Below, one piece after another: positions 8,169 through 17,108 of a stretch of 64,000 nucleotides of DNA (positions are counted from its first letter, which is position 1; every line of letters starts with the position of its first letter). Position numbers and translations under genes: made by a program. The stretch comes from CAJPQU01 sp052170475 (GTDB taxonomy: Bacteria; Bacillota; Negativicutes; Selenomonadales; Selenomonadaceae), in contig JBQNAL010000007.1 in the NCBI GenBank assembly GCA_052170475.1, positions 54,673-118,672 on the forward strand, given 5' to 3'. The notes beneath the pieces were generated by a model. It was not told the origin of the DNA, ran no database searches, and saw nothing but the letters and a program-made list of their open reading frames with translations.

Positions 8169-9604
8169 ACATATCGGCCTGTGTGATCGTGAAAAATGAA
8201 GAGAAACATTTGCCCAGGTGGCTCGACTGCGTGAAGCGCATCGCGAGGGAACTCATCGTCGTCGATACCGGGTCTTCGGATCGGACGGTGGAGATGGCGA
8301 AAGCGGCGGGGGCGAAGGTGTTTCATTTTCCGTGGATCAATGATTTCGCGGCGGCAAAAAACTACGCGCTAGAACAGGCAACGGGGGACTGGATCGTCAA
8401 TTTAGACGCCGATGAATCCTTTTCTCCCGAGGACGGGCAAAAGGTCTTGGCACTCATTCGGCGCTACCATGGGGATCGGCGGGTGGGCGGCTTTATGTGC
8501 CGCTGCGTGGACATCGACCCGGAGCGGGACAACCGCTACTTGGGCGGCCATATTCTCCTGCGCGTCTTTCGCAATCATCCCGATCTGCGCTATGAGGGCA
8601 AGATTCATGAACTCTTGCGCAACCATGGAACTGCGCCTATGGAAATGAAGATGGTGCCGGACATTGAGATCCTTCACACGGGATATGCGCAGACAGTGCT
8701 CAAAGAGAAGGGGCGGCGCAATTTAGCCATGCTCATCGCGGAGCAGAAGCGCCGAGGGGAACGGCCGGAGGACGATTTCTATTTGGCGGATTGCTTTTTG
8801 GGTTTGGACGAATATGAGAAGGCCATTCGGCACACCCGGCGCGCCATTGCGTCCGGGGTGCGGCTCTTGGGGATGACGAACCATCCCTATTTGATGTTGA
8901 TCCGGCTGCTCATTTTGGCGAAGCGTCCCATGGCGGAGGTGGATGAAGCCATCGCGGCGGCGCGGGAGAAATTTCCTTCTCTGCCGGAGTTCGTCATGAT
9001 GGAAGGCTTTGCCGCATGGGAGCGCAAGCAGTACCCACGGGCGGAAGAAAGGCTCCGAGAAGGGCTGGCGCTCTATCAGAAATGGCAGACACAAGCGGAA
9101 AAGGAGATTTATTTAGGAGATCAAGCGCGCAATCTGCTGCCGGAGGTCTATGACCTTTTGGGGCGGATCGCGGCTCTGCGCGGGGACGACGAGGCGGCGG
9201 GGCGCTCTTTTGTGGAGAGCTTGAAGAGAGAGCGGCGCGACGACCGATTGGCGCGGCTCTGTCGGGTGCTGCGCCGGGTGTCGCCGGAAGAGGCGATTTT
9301 GATGCTGCGCCCCCTTTACCCCGAGGCGCAGGCGACAAAGACGCTGGCGAAAAAGCTCTACGGACAGTCGATGCCGAAGGTTTGTCTATATTACGAGCGG
9401 CAGTCGGGGACGCGGATTTTCAGTGACTTTGACCGCTATGTGTTTGCCGGGCGGGGACGGGCGGCAGCGGCGCTGGCGGCGGACACGGCGCAGGCGCTGA
9501 CGTGGCTGGGCTGCTGGCTCATGCAGCAGGGCGCGGCGGGGGAAGGGCTGCCCCTGCTCTTGCCGCTTCGGGCGACGCTTCCTTCGACTTGGACGTTGAC
9601 GTAG
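8165..9604 (+). CDS. GT2/TPR glycosyltransferase (SunS-like)
   Basis: A 479-residue GT2/TPR protein and the fifth GT2 module of the array. The N-terminus is CVIVKNEEKHLPRWLD, then DTGSSDRT and NLDADE at 79-84. The ATGA overlap with the previous gene (8165-8168) and AAGGAGG just upstream decide the start; the longer frame to 7937 only shadows the preceding gene. The C-terminal half is helical and TPR-like. The closest relative in the window is the 6621 protein, with near-identical motifs around WLD, DTGSSD and FAAAKN, so the array probably grew by duplication. Confidence 0.88.
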   Translation: MNISACVIVKNEEKHLPRWLDCVKRIARELIVVDTGSSDRTVEMAKAAGAKVFHFPWINDFAAAKNYALEQATGDWIVNLDADESFSPEDGQKVLALIRRYHGDRRVGGFMCRCVDIDPERDNRYLGGHILLRVFRNHPDLRYEGKIHELLRNHGTAPMEMKMVPDIEILHTGYAQTVLKEKGRRNLAMLIAEQKRRGERPEDDFYLADCFLGLDEYEKAIRHTRRAIASGVRLLGMTNHPYLMLIRLLILAKRPMAEVDEAIAAAREKFPSLPEFVMMEGFAAWERKQYPRAEERLREGLALYQKWQTQAEKEIYLGDQARNLLPEVYDLLGRIAALRGDDEAAGRSFVESLKRERRDDRLARLCRVLRRVSPEEAILMLRPLYPEAQATKTLAKKLYGQSMPKVCLYYERQSGTRIFSDFDRYVFAGRGRAAAALAADTAQALTWLGCWLMQQGAAGEGLPLLLPLRATLPSTWTLT

Positions 9605-9739
9605 GGCGGTGGGCTGCGTGGCCGTGTGCATAGTGAAAAACGGCGGGATGGGCAGGAGTTTTGAAACTTTTGCCGTATACATATTGAGAAGAAAGCATGT
9701 GCAATGGAGCATGATAGGATGAGGAGCGGAGGCTGTCAC

Positions 9740-10927
9740 ATGGGGAAAGCGGCGCGAAAAATGAAGAAGAAGCAGATGCAAGCGGAAGAGACAGCAGTGC
9801 GGCAGGAAAACGCGCACTGGGAGGCGCTTTTGGCGGAGCAGATGGCGGCGGGGGAATACACGACGGCCATTGATACCTTGGCGAAGCTCATCCAAGGCAA
9901 CGATATACAGCCGGAATTTATGTACGACGCAGCCTATGCCTACTTCATGGTGGGCGATTACGAACGCGCGGGGCAGTGGATCAACAATACCTTATCCTAT
10001 GCGCCGGATCATCTCTCGATACGGATCCTTTTAGCGCGGCTGCTGATGATCGAGGAGCGGGAGGACGACGGGCTCGCCGTTCTCGAGTTTGTCTTGGACA
10101 AGGGCGGCGACAGCCTGACGGCGGCGCAGCGAAAAGAGATCGGGGAGACGCTGACCTTCCTTGGGGACGACGCGCGGGCGAAGCTGCGGGACGAGTATCC
10201 GCACGTCGCAGCGTTTTTGCGCTGGGACGCGTCGGCTTCAGAGACGCGCGATGTGAGCCAGATCTTGGCGAATCTGCGCGAGAAGGTGGCAGCCGTGGGG
10301 GCGGCGGCTGGGGAAGCTGTGGAAGAAGCGGCGGCGGCGGTGAAGCCGATGGCAGAGGCCGGAATGGCAGCGGCGGAAGAGGCCGTGGCGGCGGCGAAGC
10401 CGACCTTCGAGGCGGGCGCGGCGGCCGTCGCGAAGAAACCGGCGGAGATTTTGGCAAGCCTCAAAGAGCGCTTGGCGGCGGTTCGTCAGGGGAAAAAAGC
10501 CCCTACGGCAGTGGAGGACGGCGGAGAACCGCGCACGACAGCGGAGGAGGCGCATGGCACGGGGGAGACGCCATCGTGTCGGGAGAGTGCCGCGCCGCAT
10601 GAGGAGACAGCGCAGAAAACGGTGCAGGTTCTGTCGGACACTTCGGCAGCGGAGCAAAAGAAGCAGGACGTGCTGGAAAAAGCACTGCCCGCCGTCCAAA
10701 AGGCGGAGCTTTTGACCGCTTTCGCGGCGGGCTATTACGCGCAGGGGGCGCTTTCGGCGGCGGAGCTTTTGCTGCAGGCGGCTCTTGATTTAGACGCGGC
10801 GGATGGCATCCTGCGCAATATGGCGCTGGTGCAGCAGGATTTGGGTCGCCGGGAGGAAGCGCTTCAAACGGCGGCGCGGATGAAGCTGGCGGACTTTGCG
10901 CTCTTGCGCCTTTTGCGGCAGGGATGA
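9740..10927 (+). CDS. TPR protein with Ala/Glu-rich linker
   Basis: A 395-residue protein of unknown function. After a basic start (MGKAARKMKKKQMQAEE), residues about 25-160 hold TPR-like helices. A long low-complexity Ala/Glu/Lys/Pro-rich stretch follows (about 175-320), then another TPR-like pair at the C-terminus (about 325-395). No signal peptide or catalytic motif is visible. GGAGG seven bases before ATG 9740 sets the start; the frame is open 36 bases further up without a better site. It follows the GT2/TPR genes on the same strand and may be a scaffold or chaperone for the modification machinery, which is a guess from position. Confidence 0.75.
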   Translation: MGKAARKMKKKQMQAEETAVRQENAHWEALLAEQMAAGEYTTAIDTLAKLIQGNDIQPEFMYDAAYAYFMVGDYERAGQWINNTLSYAPDHLSIRILLARLLMIEEREDDGLAVLEFVLDKGGDSLTAAQRKEIGETLTFLGDDARAKLRDEYPHVAAFLRWDASASETRDVSQILANLREKVAAVGAAAGEAVEEAAAAVKPMAEAGMAAAEEAVAAAKPTFEAGAAAVAKKPAEILASLKERLAAVRQGKKAPTAVEDGGEPRTTAEEAHGTGETPSCRESAAPHEETAQKTVQVLSDTSAAEQKKQDVLEKALPAVQKAELLTAFAAGYYAQGALSAAELLLQAALDLDAADGILRNMALVQQDLGRREEALQTAARMKLADFALLRLLRQG

Positions 10928-11137
10928 AGCCTTTGGCGAAGGCGCGGCGGCTTATGCGGTGTCGGCTTTTTCTCTGGCGGCGCGATCTTTGTCGGACAGG
11001 CAGACGTTGGCGAGGGGAGCGCGTCTGCCTTCTCTTTTCTTGACGGCTTATGCCGCGCGAAATAAGGGACAGCCCTTTCCGTCATACGGGGGGAAGGGGA
11101 CGCTGCCCGCCGAAAAAGAGCGAAGGGGGAAAAGACT

Positions 11138-12043
11138 TTGGGGGATGGGGCGGACTTGGGACTTTTGCAGTTTTTGACGCCTTCGGATGCGCCGCTGTGC
11201 ATTTTGACGGTGGAGGGGAGCGCCTATCTTCCGGCGCTGCGGCTCCTCTATCCGGCGGCGACGCTCTATGCCGTGGCGGCGGAGGAGGCGTCCTTGGCGG
11301 GGATTCCCGCTGACGTGGACGCAGAGGCGCTTTGTCTCGATTATCGAGAAACGCCGCTGCCGTACGAACGGGAGAGCTTCGACATCCTCCTCGCCCCGCA
11401 CGCCTTGGAAACGGTCGTCAATCCCCAAGACATTGCCGCCGGATTTGGCACCTTCCTTAAGTCTACGGGATTTTTCCTCACGAGCTTTTCCAATATCCGC
11501 TATTGGCGCGTCTTGGCGGAACTGATGGGCGGGCATTATCGAGTGCTGGTCAGGCGCCTCTTCGCGAAAGCGGAGTTTGAGATTCTCTTGGCGGCTTCCT
11601 TTTATAAGGACGTGTTCTTCCTTCCCAGTGCACGGCAGGAAATTCCTGTCGAACTGGCGGAACGGCTCAAACATGCGGGATTTGAGGGACCACGCGACAT
11701 GGCGACGGAGGTGTGGCTGGTGCAGGCATGGCGCTCCACCCGTGCCGTCGCCCGCCTCAAGGCGGAGTATACGCCAGCGGTGCGGCGGCGGTTGGTGACG
11801 CTCTGCCGTCGCTTGGAATACGGCATCGACGTGGGGGAAAATCGTGCCGCGCTCCAAGCGCTCTGCCTTGACGAGGGGATCACGCCGCGCTACTTCGCGG
11901 CCTTTACACGGGAAACGATCGTGCAGCGGGGCGATTTTCGCGCCGCGCTGACGGCGGCGGGCGGCTGGGAAGCGTATGCCGCCTTTTTGGATGAGGATTG
12001 GGAAAAGGGGGCGGCGGAGGGAGGCGCGGGCGATGAAGAATGA
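11138..12043 (+). CDS. Methyltransferase-like protein
   Basis: A 301-residue protein that looks like a class I SAM methyltransferase with a divergent SAM-binding loop. Early strands (LCILTVEG, ATLYAVAAEE) are followed by a FDILLAPHALETVVNP segment typical of motif IV in Methyltransf_11-type enzymes, then a helical C-terminus. The usual GxGxG is not preserved, so activity is uncertain. It is predicted to start at TTG with AAGGGGGA seven bases upstream. About 210 bases separate it from the preceding TPR gene; nothing else is seen there. Its 3' end overlaps the next gene by 11 bases. Confidence 0.6.
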   Translation: MGDGADLGLLQFLTPSDAPLCILTVEGSAYLPALRLLYPAATLYAVAAEEASLAGIPADVDAEALCLDYRETPLPYERESFDILLAPHALETVVNPQDIAAGFGTFLKSTGFFLTSFSNIRYWRVLAELMGGHYRVLVRRLFAKAEFEILLAASFYKDVFFLPSARQEIPVELAERLKHAGFEGPRDMATEVWLVQAWRSTRAVARLKAEYTPAVRRRLVTLCRRLEYGIDVGENRAALQALCLDEGITPRYFAAFTRETIVQRGDFRAALTAAGGWEAYAAFLDEDWEKGAAEGGAGDEE

Positions 12044-12716
12044 GAAGGAAATTTGCTTTATCACCTGCGTGAACGACGAGGCATGGTACGAGGAATCGCT
12101 CCTCTACTTGAAACATTTGACGCTCCCCACCGATATGAAGGCGACGTATCTTCCCGTGCGGGGCGCATCTTCCATGGCGGCGGGCTACAACTGGGCGATG
12201 GCAGAATCCAAGGCCAAGTATAAGGTCTACCTCCATCAGGACACGTTCGTGGTCAATCGTCATCTGGTGTGGGATCTTCTGCGGCTCTTTGCTGATCCCG
12301 CCATCGGCATGGTGGGCGTCATCGGCTGCCGTGCGCTCCCTGATAGTGGAATCTGGTGGGACGGGCGGCGCACCTACGGGCGGGTGCTACACGCCTGCGA
12401 GGCGGAGAGTGTGGTGGATTCGGAGCTACGAGAACCCCATGGCGTGTGCGTCCCCGTGGAAGCGGCGGACGGCCTCTTCTTGGCGACCCAGTACGACATC
12501 CCGTGGCGGGACGATCTCTTCACGGGTTTTCATTTCTACGATACCTCTCAGTGCTTGGAGTTTAAGCGTCGGGGCTATCGGGTCGTCGTGCCGAACCAGA
12601 CAGAGGGCTTCTGGTGCATCCACTGCCCGGTGGAAAAGCCCCTCGATCCGAAATACAGAGGATATCAGAAAATATTTTTAGAAGAATACGGGGCGGAGCT
12701 TTCCCCGGAGGTGTGA
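12033..12716 (+). CDS. Glycosyltransferase, StrF-type GT2
   Basis: A 227-residue glycosyltransferase-like protein resembling the StrF/Glyco_tranf_2_5 family. CFITCVNDEAWYEES opens the domain, HQDTF takes the place of the DXD motif, and a conserved GRVLHACEAE and PVEAADGLFLAT region follows. The ATG lies inside the previous gene and has GGAGGGAGG upstream; the frame is open to 11976 but that part only shadows the neighbour. Soluble, no membrane segment. It closes the first glycosyltransferase block and is followed by a hairpin terminator. Confidence 0.75.
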   Translation: MKNEKEICFITCVNDEAWYEESLLYLKHLTLPTDMKATYLPVRGASSMAAGYNWAMAESKAKYKVYLHQDTFVVNRHLVWDLLRLFADPAIGMVGVIGCRALPDSGIWWDGRRTYGRVLHACEAESVVDSELREPHGVCVPVEAADGLFLATQYDIPWRDDLFTGFHFYDTSQCLEFKRRGYRVVVPNQTEGFWCIHCPVEKPLDPKYRGYQKIFLEEYGAELSPEV

Positions 12717-12749
12717 GAGAGGAGGGGGCGACTTTGATCACATAATAAA

Positions 12750-12780
12750 ACAGAGTACCGTATTTTTCCCGGTACTCTGT
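12750..12780. terminator. Terminator between convergent genes
   Basis: A perfect 11-bp stem (ACAGAGTACCG at 12750-12760, CGGTACTCTGT at 12770-12780). On the minus strand it is followed by TTTTATT, so it best serves the antitoxin-like gene. It may also stop plus-strand transcripts, where the tail is weaker. Confidence 0.8.
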
Positions 12781-12807
12781 TCTTCGGTTAAGAGATGGAA
12801 TACTCGT

Positions 12808-13035
12808 TCATGCGTCCAGTTCCTTCACCACATCGTTAAAATCAAACAATTCTAACGTCCCGTCAGCGTTTGCTTTCTCGTATTCCTTGATTACACGCAG
12901 ATCATACTCGTCTTCCAATTTCTCGAATGTGAGCTTTTTCATAAGCGAAGATACCTTGCAATGAAATAATTCAGCCGCCCGGGTTAAAGCGGCTTCCTCT
13001 TGGTCGTTCACTCTCACGCTGATGGCGGCACTCAT
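12808..13035 (-). CDS. RHH-type antitoxin-like protein, orphan
   Basis: A 75-residue protein resembling DUF6290/RelB-type ribbon-helix-helix antitoxins. The start MSAAISVRVNDQEEAALTRAAEL has the ISVRV strand and following helix of an RHH DNA-binding domain; the acidic C-terminus would bind a toxin. AGGAGG just upstream selects ATG 13035 over a longer start. No RelE/ParE-like toxin lies on either side: the terminator follows directly and the upstream neighbour is a methyltransferase. It may act alone, or its toxin may be elsewhere or lost. A 10-bp palindrome upstream could be an operator. Confidence 0.7.
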   Translation of the reverse strand: MSAAISVRVNDQEEAALTRAAELFHCKVSSLMKKLTFEKLEDEYDLRVIKEYEKANADGTLELFDFNDVVKELDA

Positions 13036-13070
13036 ATTTTTTCCCTCCTTTCTTGTGCTACGTTTGTATG

Positions 13071-13080
13071 ACAATATTGT
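13071..13080. promoter_or_regulatory. Palindrome upstream of the antitoxin-like gene
   Basis: ACAATATTGT is a perfect palindrome 36 bases before the minus-strand start. RHH antitoxins usually bind short inverted repeats at their own promoter, so this is a candidate operator. A chance palindrome of this size is also possible. Confidence 0.3.
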
Positions 13081-13125
13081 ATCAATATGGTCGTGGGAAA
13101 AATTGCCACTGGCTGTCGGTTTTTC

Positions 13126-14079
13126 TTACGGTTTGATGATGGCCAAGCTGCCAAAATCACCGATGGGGCAAGTGCAGAGATTCACTTGGTGCCGCTGCTC
13201 GTAGTCATGAACGGCCTGCCGCACCCCCGGGAGGCTGGGATGGGCATAATCGTGCAGCAAGAGGACGCCGCCAGACACCATCCGCGGATAAAACCACTCG
13301 AGACCTGCCAACATCGGTTGGTAGAGATCCATGTCCAACATGACGAAGCAAAACACGTCTTCGATCCCGGCGGTCGTTTCCGGGAAAAAGCCTTTTTTTA
13401 CGACGCATTTTTCAAAGTGAAGCAATTTACGTTTGACGATGTCTACACTGTTATGAGAAAAGTATTCTTCGTTGTTAAATTCTCCGTCTAAAAACATTGG
13501 GTTCTGCAAGCGGCGTTCCGCCGCTAAGTCGTCGGCAGTAAACCCTGCAAAGGTATCGAAGAGATACAGCGTCTTATTCGGAAAATATTTGTTGATGAAA
13601 AAGGAAAAATCCCCATACAATACGCCGCATTCCGCCGTATTCCCCGAAAGCCCTTTTTCCATGGCATATTGGGCGAAATTACAGAGCCAGCGCATTCTGG
13701 GGTCGGTTGCTTCATCGTATTCATTGTAAGAAGAGAGAATTTCTGTCCGCAGGGGAGGGACTTCTTGGAGGTAGGTGATTTTATTTTCGGGAATGTGGAG
13801 CGCTTTAAGTTGTTGGGTAATAGCGGCTAAAGGTTTGGCGTCTTCATTCGTTACAAGGATTCTGTCATATTCGTAAGTTGGCAGATCTTCGGGACGGATC
13901 AGGGGAATCACTGTGAGCAGGGGATCGCTGGGATCGGGAAACGCGTAATTGTCCGCGATGGCGATAATGTTGGTGTTCTTGCAGCTCGAATAGTAGCGCA
14001 GTACACGCCGTCCCATTGCCCCAAAGCCAAAGAGAATGAGCTTCTCGTGGGGAAAAAACGGGGAAGTGTCGTAAGACAT
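13126..14079 (-). CDS. TylF/MycF-type methyltransferase with Rossmann N-domain
   Basis: A 317-residue two-domain protein. Residues about 10-115 form a nucleotide-binding module starting LILFGFGAMGRRVLRYY, like the GAG modules of other proteins in this window. Residues about 120-317 match TylF/macrocin O-methyltransferases: NTAECGVLYGDFSFFI, LFDTFAGF, MLDMDLYQP and GGVLLLHDYAHP, the last two carrying metal-ligand acidic residues. It likely O-methylates a sugar. AAGGATG precedes the ATG. It stands alone on the minus strand between two plus-strand glycan blocks, so it has its own promoter; I did not find a clear one. Confidence 0.85.
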   Translation of the reverse strand: MSYDTSPFFPHEKLILFGFGAMGRRVLRYYSSCKNTNIIAIADNYAFPDPSDPLLTVIPLIRPEDLPTYEYDRILVTNEDAKPLAAITQQLKALHIPENKITYLQEVPPLRTEILSSYNEYDEATDPRMRWLCNFAQYAMEKGLSGNTAECGVLYGDFSFFINKYFPNKTLYLFDTFAGFTADDLAAERRLQNPMFLDGEFNNEEYFSHNSVDIVKRKLLHFEKCVVKKGFFPETTAGIEDVFCFVMLDMDLYQPMLAGLEWFYPRMVSGGVLLLHDYAHPSLPGVRQAVHDYEQRHQVNLCTCPIGDFGSLAIIKP

Positions 14080-14598
14080 AGAGGCACATCCTTTCTTTTG
14101 CTAAAGTATCTTTAATATAGCATAGAAGAACACGGTTGGGCAAGCGTGATGAGAAAATCACACTCGGGGCTGTCGGCGGAGGAAGAGCCAGGAGGTTCTG
14201 CTCATTTCCGATATTTTATCTAAGAGAAAATTGAGGATGCAGGGGAAAAGGATGGACGCATCATAACGATTTCTATGGTGAAAGAGGCATGGCGTTCGCT
14301 TCGGGACAAAAATCATAGTCGGTGCTGCCTTGTATTGTTCGGCACCTTTTTATCTCTCTGCAGGGGGGCGTGGAAGAAGATCGCAATCTCCTCGGCGCTT
14401 ATGCCTATCAGCAGACGCACACTTGACTTCAAGGAAACGCTGTCGTCGCTGCTGATCGACAGGACGACATTGGGTCGACACTTTGGGCTGAATACCAAGC
14501 CGTATTGGCAGACCTTTGAGGGCGGGAAAGAAGAGTTAAGAAAATCCTTCCGTTTTTCGATAATTTATTATAGGGTCAAATGGAAAGGGAGCGACGCG
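14080..14598. other. Divergent intergenic region and leader
   Basis: 519 bases with no gene I can support. A plus-strand frame is open from 14275 and runs in phase into the next gene, but its first 108 codons show no family features, and a much better ribosome-binding site sits at 14584-14591. A TATTAT at 14566-14571 could be a -10, but without a good -35. The region must hold the promoters of two divergent genes. Confidence 0.5.
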
Positions 14599-17058
14599 AT
14601 GCTGTCACGGAAGACGCGCCAACAGGTAGTAGACCTGTTGGAAACAGTGGATGTGGGACTCGTACATTTTCCTTCGGCGACCGAAAAAGCCGCAATGCTG
14701 AGGGATTGCATTGCGGCTTTTTCGGCTGTACGGAATATCTTCGGTGAGGCGCTTTCAGCGGAGCGCTGGGCATTTTATCGAGAGACGTTGGACACGCTTT
14801 CCGCCGCGCTGGAGAAGCTGTTGGAAACGGGAGAGGACACCGACATCGCATCGCTGTGCCATTCCCTCTTAGCGTGGCTCATCGGTGCGCTACGTGAGGA
14901 ACCGGTCAAAAAAGAAATCGTATTTCTCCCCTACAAGGCGTCCATGTGGGACAGCTTGGAAAGTATCTGGCAGGCGGCGGTCAACGATGCGGAGCATTGC
15001 AATGCCTATGTCATTCCCATTCCCTACGCCGATCTCACGCCGGAGCATACGGCGAAGGAATGGCACGTAGAAAAGGAGCTTTTTCCCGCCTACGTCCCGG
15101 TCATCGACTTTCGGTCGGTGGATCTTGAGAAGCTGCATCCTGATGTTATTTTTATCCATAATCCATACGATTGGGCGAATCATGTGACTTCTGTCGATGC
15201 GCGTTATTACTCGGAACAGCTGAAAAAGTATACGGATAAGCTCGTTTATGTCCCTTATTTTAATGCAGGAGACAGCGCGGCAGAGGGAGTCTGTCAGGCT
15301 CCGGGGATTGTACATGCCGATTATGTTATTGTCGAATCGGATCCCATCAAAAACCAATATGAATACTATTATCCCGGTGGGAATCCACCACCGGGAAAAA
15401 TTTTATCGTTGGGTTCTCCTAAATATGATAAAGTGCAAAAGGGGACAAAAGCGGAGTATCCACTTCCTAAAAGTTGGCGGCGGCTCGTGGAGAAGAAAAA
15501 AATCATTCTGTATAATACCAGCATCAATGCCGCGCTGCAATATAGCGATAAGATGAATGCGAAACTTCGCTATGTGTTTGATTTTTTTCGGCAACGCGAC
15601 GACGTCGTCCTTTGGTGGCGGCCGCATCCTTTGTTGAAGGCCACCCTTGATGCCATGCGGCCGGCGTACGTGCAAGAGTACCGCCAATTAGAGGAACAGT
15701 ACCAAAAAGAAGGTTGGGGGATATATGACGATACCCCTGATGTGACTCGCGCCGTTATCTGGGCCGATGGGTATTATGGTGACAATAGCTCGGTGGCGTA
15801 TTTGTACCAAGCAACGGGGAAGCCGATATTGATGGAACATCTGCCTTTCCTCGAAGCTCCGGTATACAATCGTTGGTTTCCCATGGCGGCTGGTGATGAG
15901 GAGCGGATCTTCTTTGTCACATCGGCGACGCTTTTTTCCGGGCTGTATCAGTTAGAGAAGAAGACAGATACACTGACCCTGTTGGCGGAGCTTCCGACGC
16001 CTTATATCAGATCGGTAGAATACGCAGCCATTGGAAAAATAGGAACCAAAGTGATCCTTATGCCGTTTTATTGCCATGAAGGTGCTTTAGAATATGATTT
16101 AGTGCAACGGACCTTTCAGACGATTCCCTTGCCGGCTGGAACATGGTGGGAGGGAAGCGATGTGGAGGCGTTTACGAATGTCTTTCGCTATGGGGATTCC
16201 TTATATTTTATTGGGAATGGGAATGGGCTCATAGTAGAATATGACAGCATAAAGGGACAATATTTTTTCCATACGTCATGGGCAGAGAATCTGCCGGTGG
16301 AAAAAAATGTGTTGCGGTTTTTCCTAAATGCAGGGGGACAGGTGGCGGGGCATGCTTATCTGCCGGTGATGGGAACCAATCAAATCTTGGCGTTGGAGCT
16401 TACCACGGGGAAAGCGGCGCTTCATGTATTGCCGGTTTCCTTCCAAGCGTTGTCACTTTCTTATGACCCTCATCGAGAGGATTTTTGGGTAACGCCGTTG
16501 CAGGGCAATCAAGTCATCTGCTGGAATAGGAAAGAGGATCACGTGCAGACCTATCCGCTCCCGGTGCCTTCCAATACCGTCATGGGCTTTGCTAATTCCA
16601 TATCCATTGGTGGGCGGCAGATATTTTTCCCTTTCTTGCGGTCGGAATTTTTTTCTCTGTCGAAAGAAGATGGAAAAGTGCAGCGTGAATACGAATGGGA
16701 AGAACGGTATGATACGGCAGTACACGATGATAATTGTTGGGCTGTCGAGCAGGCTGACACGCCGTTTGGCATTGGCCTGGCGTACATGTATCGGGATCGT
16801 TCCCTGTTGGAGATCGATTCACGGAACAACTTGGTAAAACGGCATCAGATGCGATTTTCTTGGGAGGAGGATCTTGCCTGTTATAAGCATTCTCAGGCTC
16901 AGGCCGCGAACGCCATCCATTTTGAGCGGTATGGCATGAGCCTGCGGGAGTTACTGCTGCTGATCGAACAGAGGGAGTCCGTCCCGCTGCCGGGACGCGG
17001 GGAAGCAGGTCAGCGTATATATGACTGGCTGCAGTGTGACGTAAAGCAAATGGAATAG
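14599..17058 (+). CDS. CDP-glycerol glycerophosphotransferase-like protein with propeller
   Basis: A protein of 819 residues from the preferred ATG, with AAGGGAG seven bases upstream. Residues about 1-95 are helical. Residues about 95-440 resemble the CDP-glycerol:polyglycerophosphate glycerophosphotransferase fold (KKEIVFLPYKASMWDSLES, ILSLGSPKYDKV, WWRPHPL and DGYYGDNSSVAYLY). Such enzymes move a phospho-alcohol from a CDP donor to a glycan. The remaining half consists of repeated beta-rich blades ending in similar WD/kelch-like patterns, suggesting a propeller. Together with LicD genes and CDP-activation genes nearby, it probably adds a phosphodiester-linked group to a surface glycan. A terminator-like hairpin lies in codons 28-43. 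Base composition is AT-richer than in the preceding block. Confidence 0.75.
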   Translation: MLSRKTRQQVVDLLETVDVGLVHFPSATEKAAMLRDCIAAFSAVRNIFGEALSAERWAFYRETLDTLSAALEKLLETGEDTDIASLCHSLLAWLIGALREEPVKKEIVFLPYKASMWDSLESIWQAAVNDAEHCNAYVIPIPYADLTPEHTAKEWHVEKELFPAYVPVIDFRSVDLEKLHPDVIFIHNPYDWANHVTSVDARYYSEQLKKYTDKLVYVPYFNAGDSAAEGVCQAPGIVHADYVIVESDPIKNQYEYYYPGGNPPPGKILSLGSPKYDKVQKGTKAEYPLPKSWRRLVEKKKIILYNTSINAALQYSDKMNAKLRYVFDFFRQRDDVVLWWRPHPLLKATLDAMRPAYVQEYRQLEEQYQKEGWGIYDDTPDVTRAVIWADGYYGDNSSVAYLYQATGKPILMEHLPFLEAPVYNRWFPMAAGDEERIFFVTSATLFSGLYQLEKKTDTLTLLAELPTPYIRSVEYAAIGKIGTKVILMPFYCHEGALEYDLVQRTFQTIPLPAGTWWEGSDVEAFTNVFRYGDSLYFIGNGNGLIVEYDSIKGQYFFHTSWAENLPVEKNVLRFFLNAGGQVAGHAYLPVMGTNQILALELTTGKAALHVLPVSFQALSLSYDPHREDFWVTPLQGNQVICWNRKEDHVQTYPLPVPSNTVMGFANSISIGGRQIFFPFLRSEFFSLSKEDGKVQREYEWEERYDTAVHDDNCWAVEQADTPFGIGLAYMYRDRSLLEIDSRNNLVKRHQMRFSWEEDLACYKHSQAQAANAIHFERYGMSLRELLLLIEQRESVPLPGRGEAGQRIYDWLQCDVKQME
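14681..14725 (+). repeat. Perfect 18-bp inverted repeat inside a coding region
   Basis: CCGAAAAAGCCGCAATGC (14681-14698) is perfectly repeated in inverse as 14708-14725, with a 9-base loop. The right arm ends in TTTTT, so the RNA looks like an intrinsic terminator about 80 bases after the start codon of the CDP-glycerol transferase-like gene. Confidence 0.85.
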
Positions 17059-17108
17059 GGAAAGGTTGCCATAGTAGGCATGAGGTATTGCATAGGAGGA
17101 TAGATAGC

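Noticed and set aside
10928..11137. Short frames between the TPR protein and the methyltransferase-like gene
   Set aside because: No ribosome-binding site or family features; treated as intergenic.
14275..14598. N-terminal extension of the CDP-glycerol transferase-like gene
   Set aside because: In frame but without family similarity; a proper ribosome-binding site and the usual N-terminal helix begin at 14599. It could be a decayed upstream gene, but I cannot support it.
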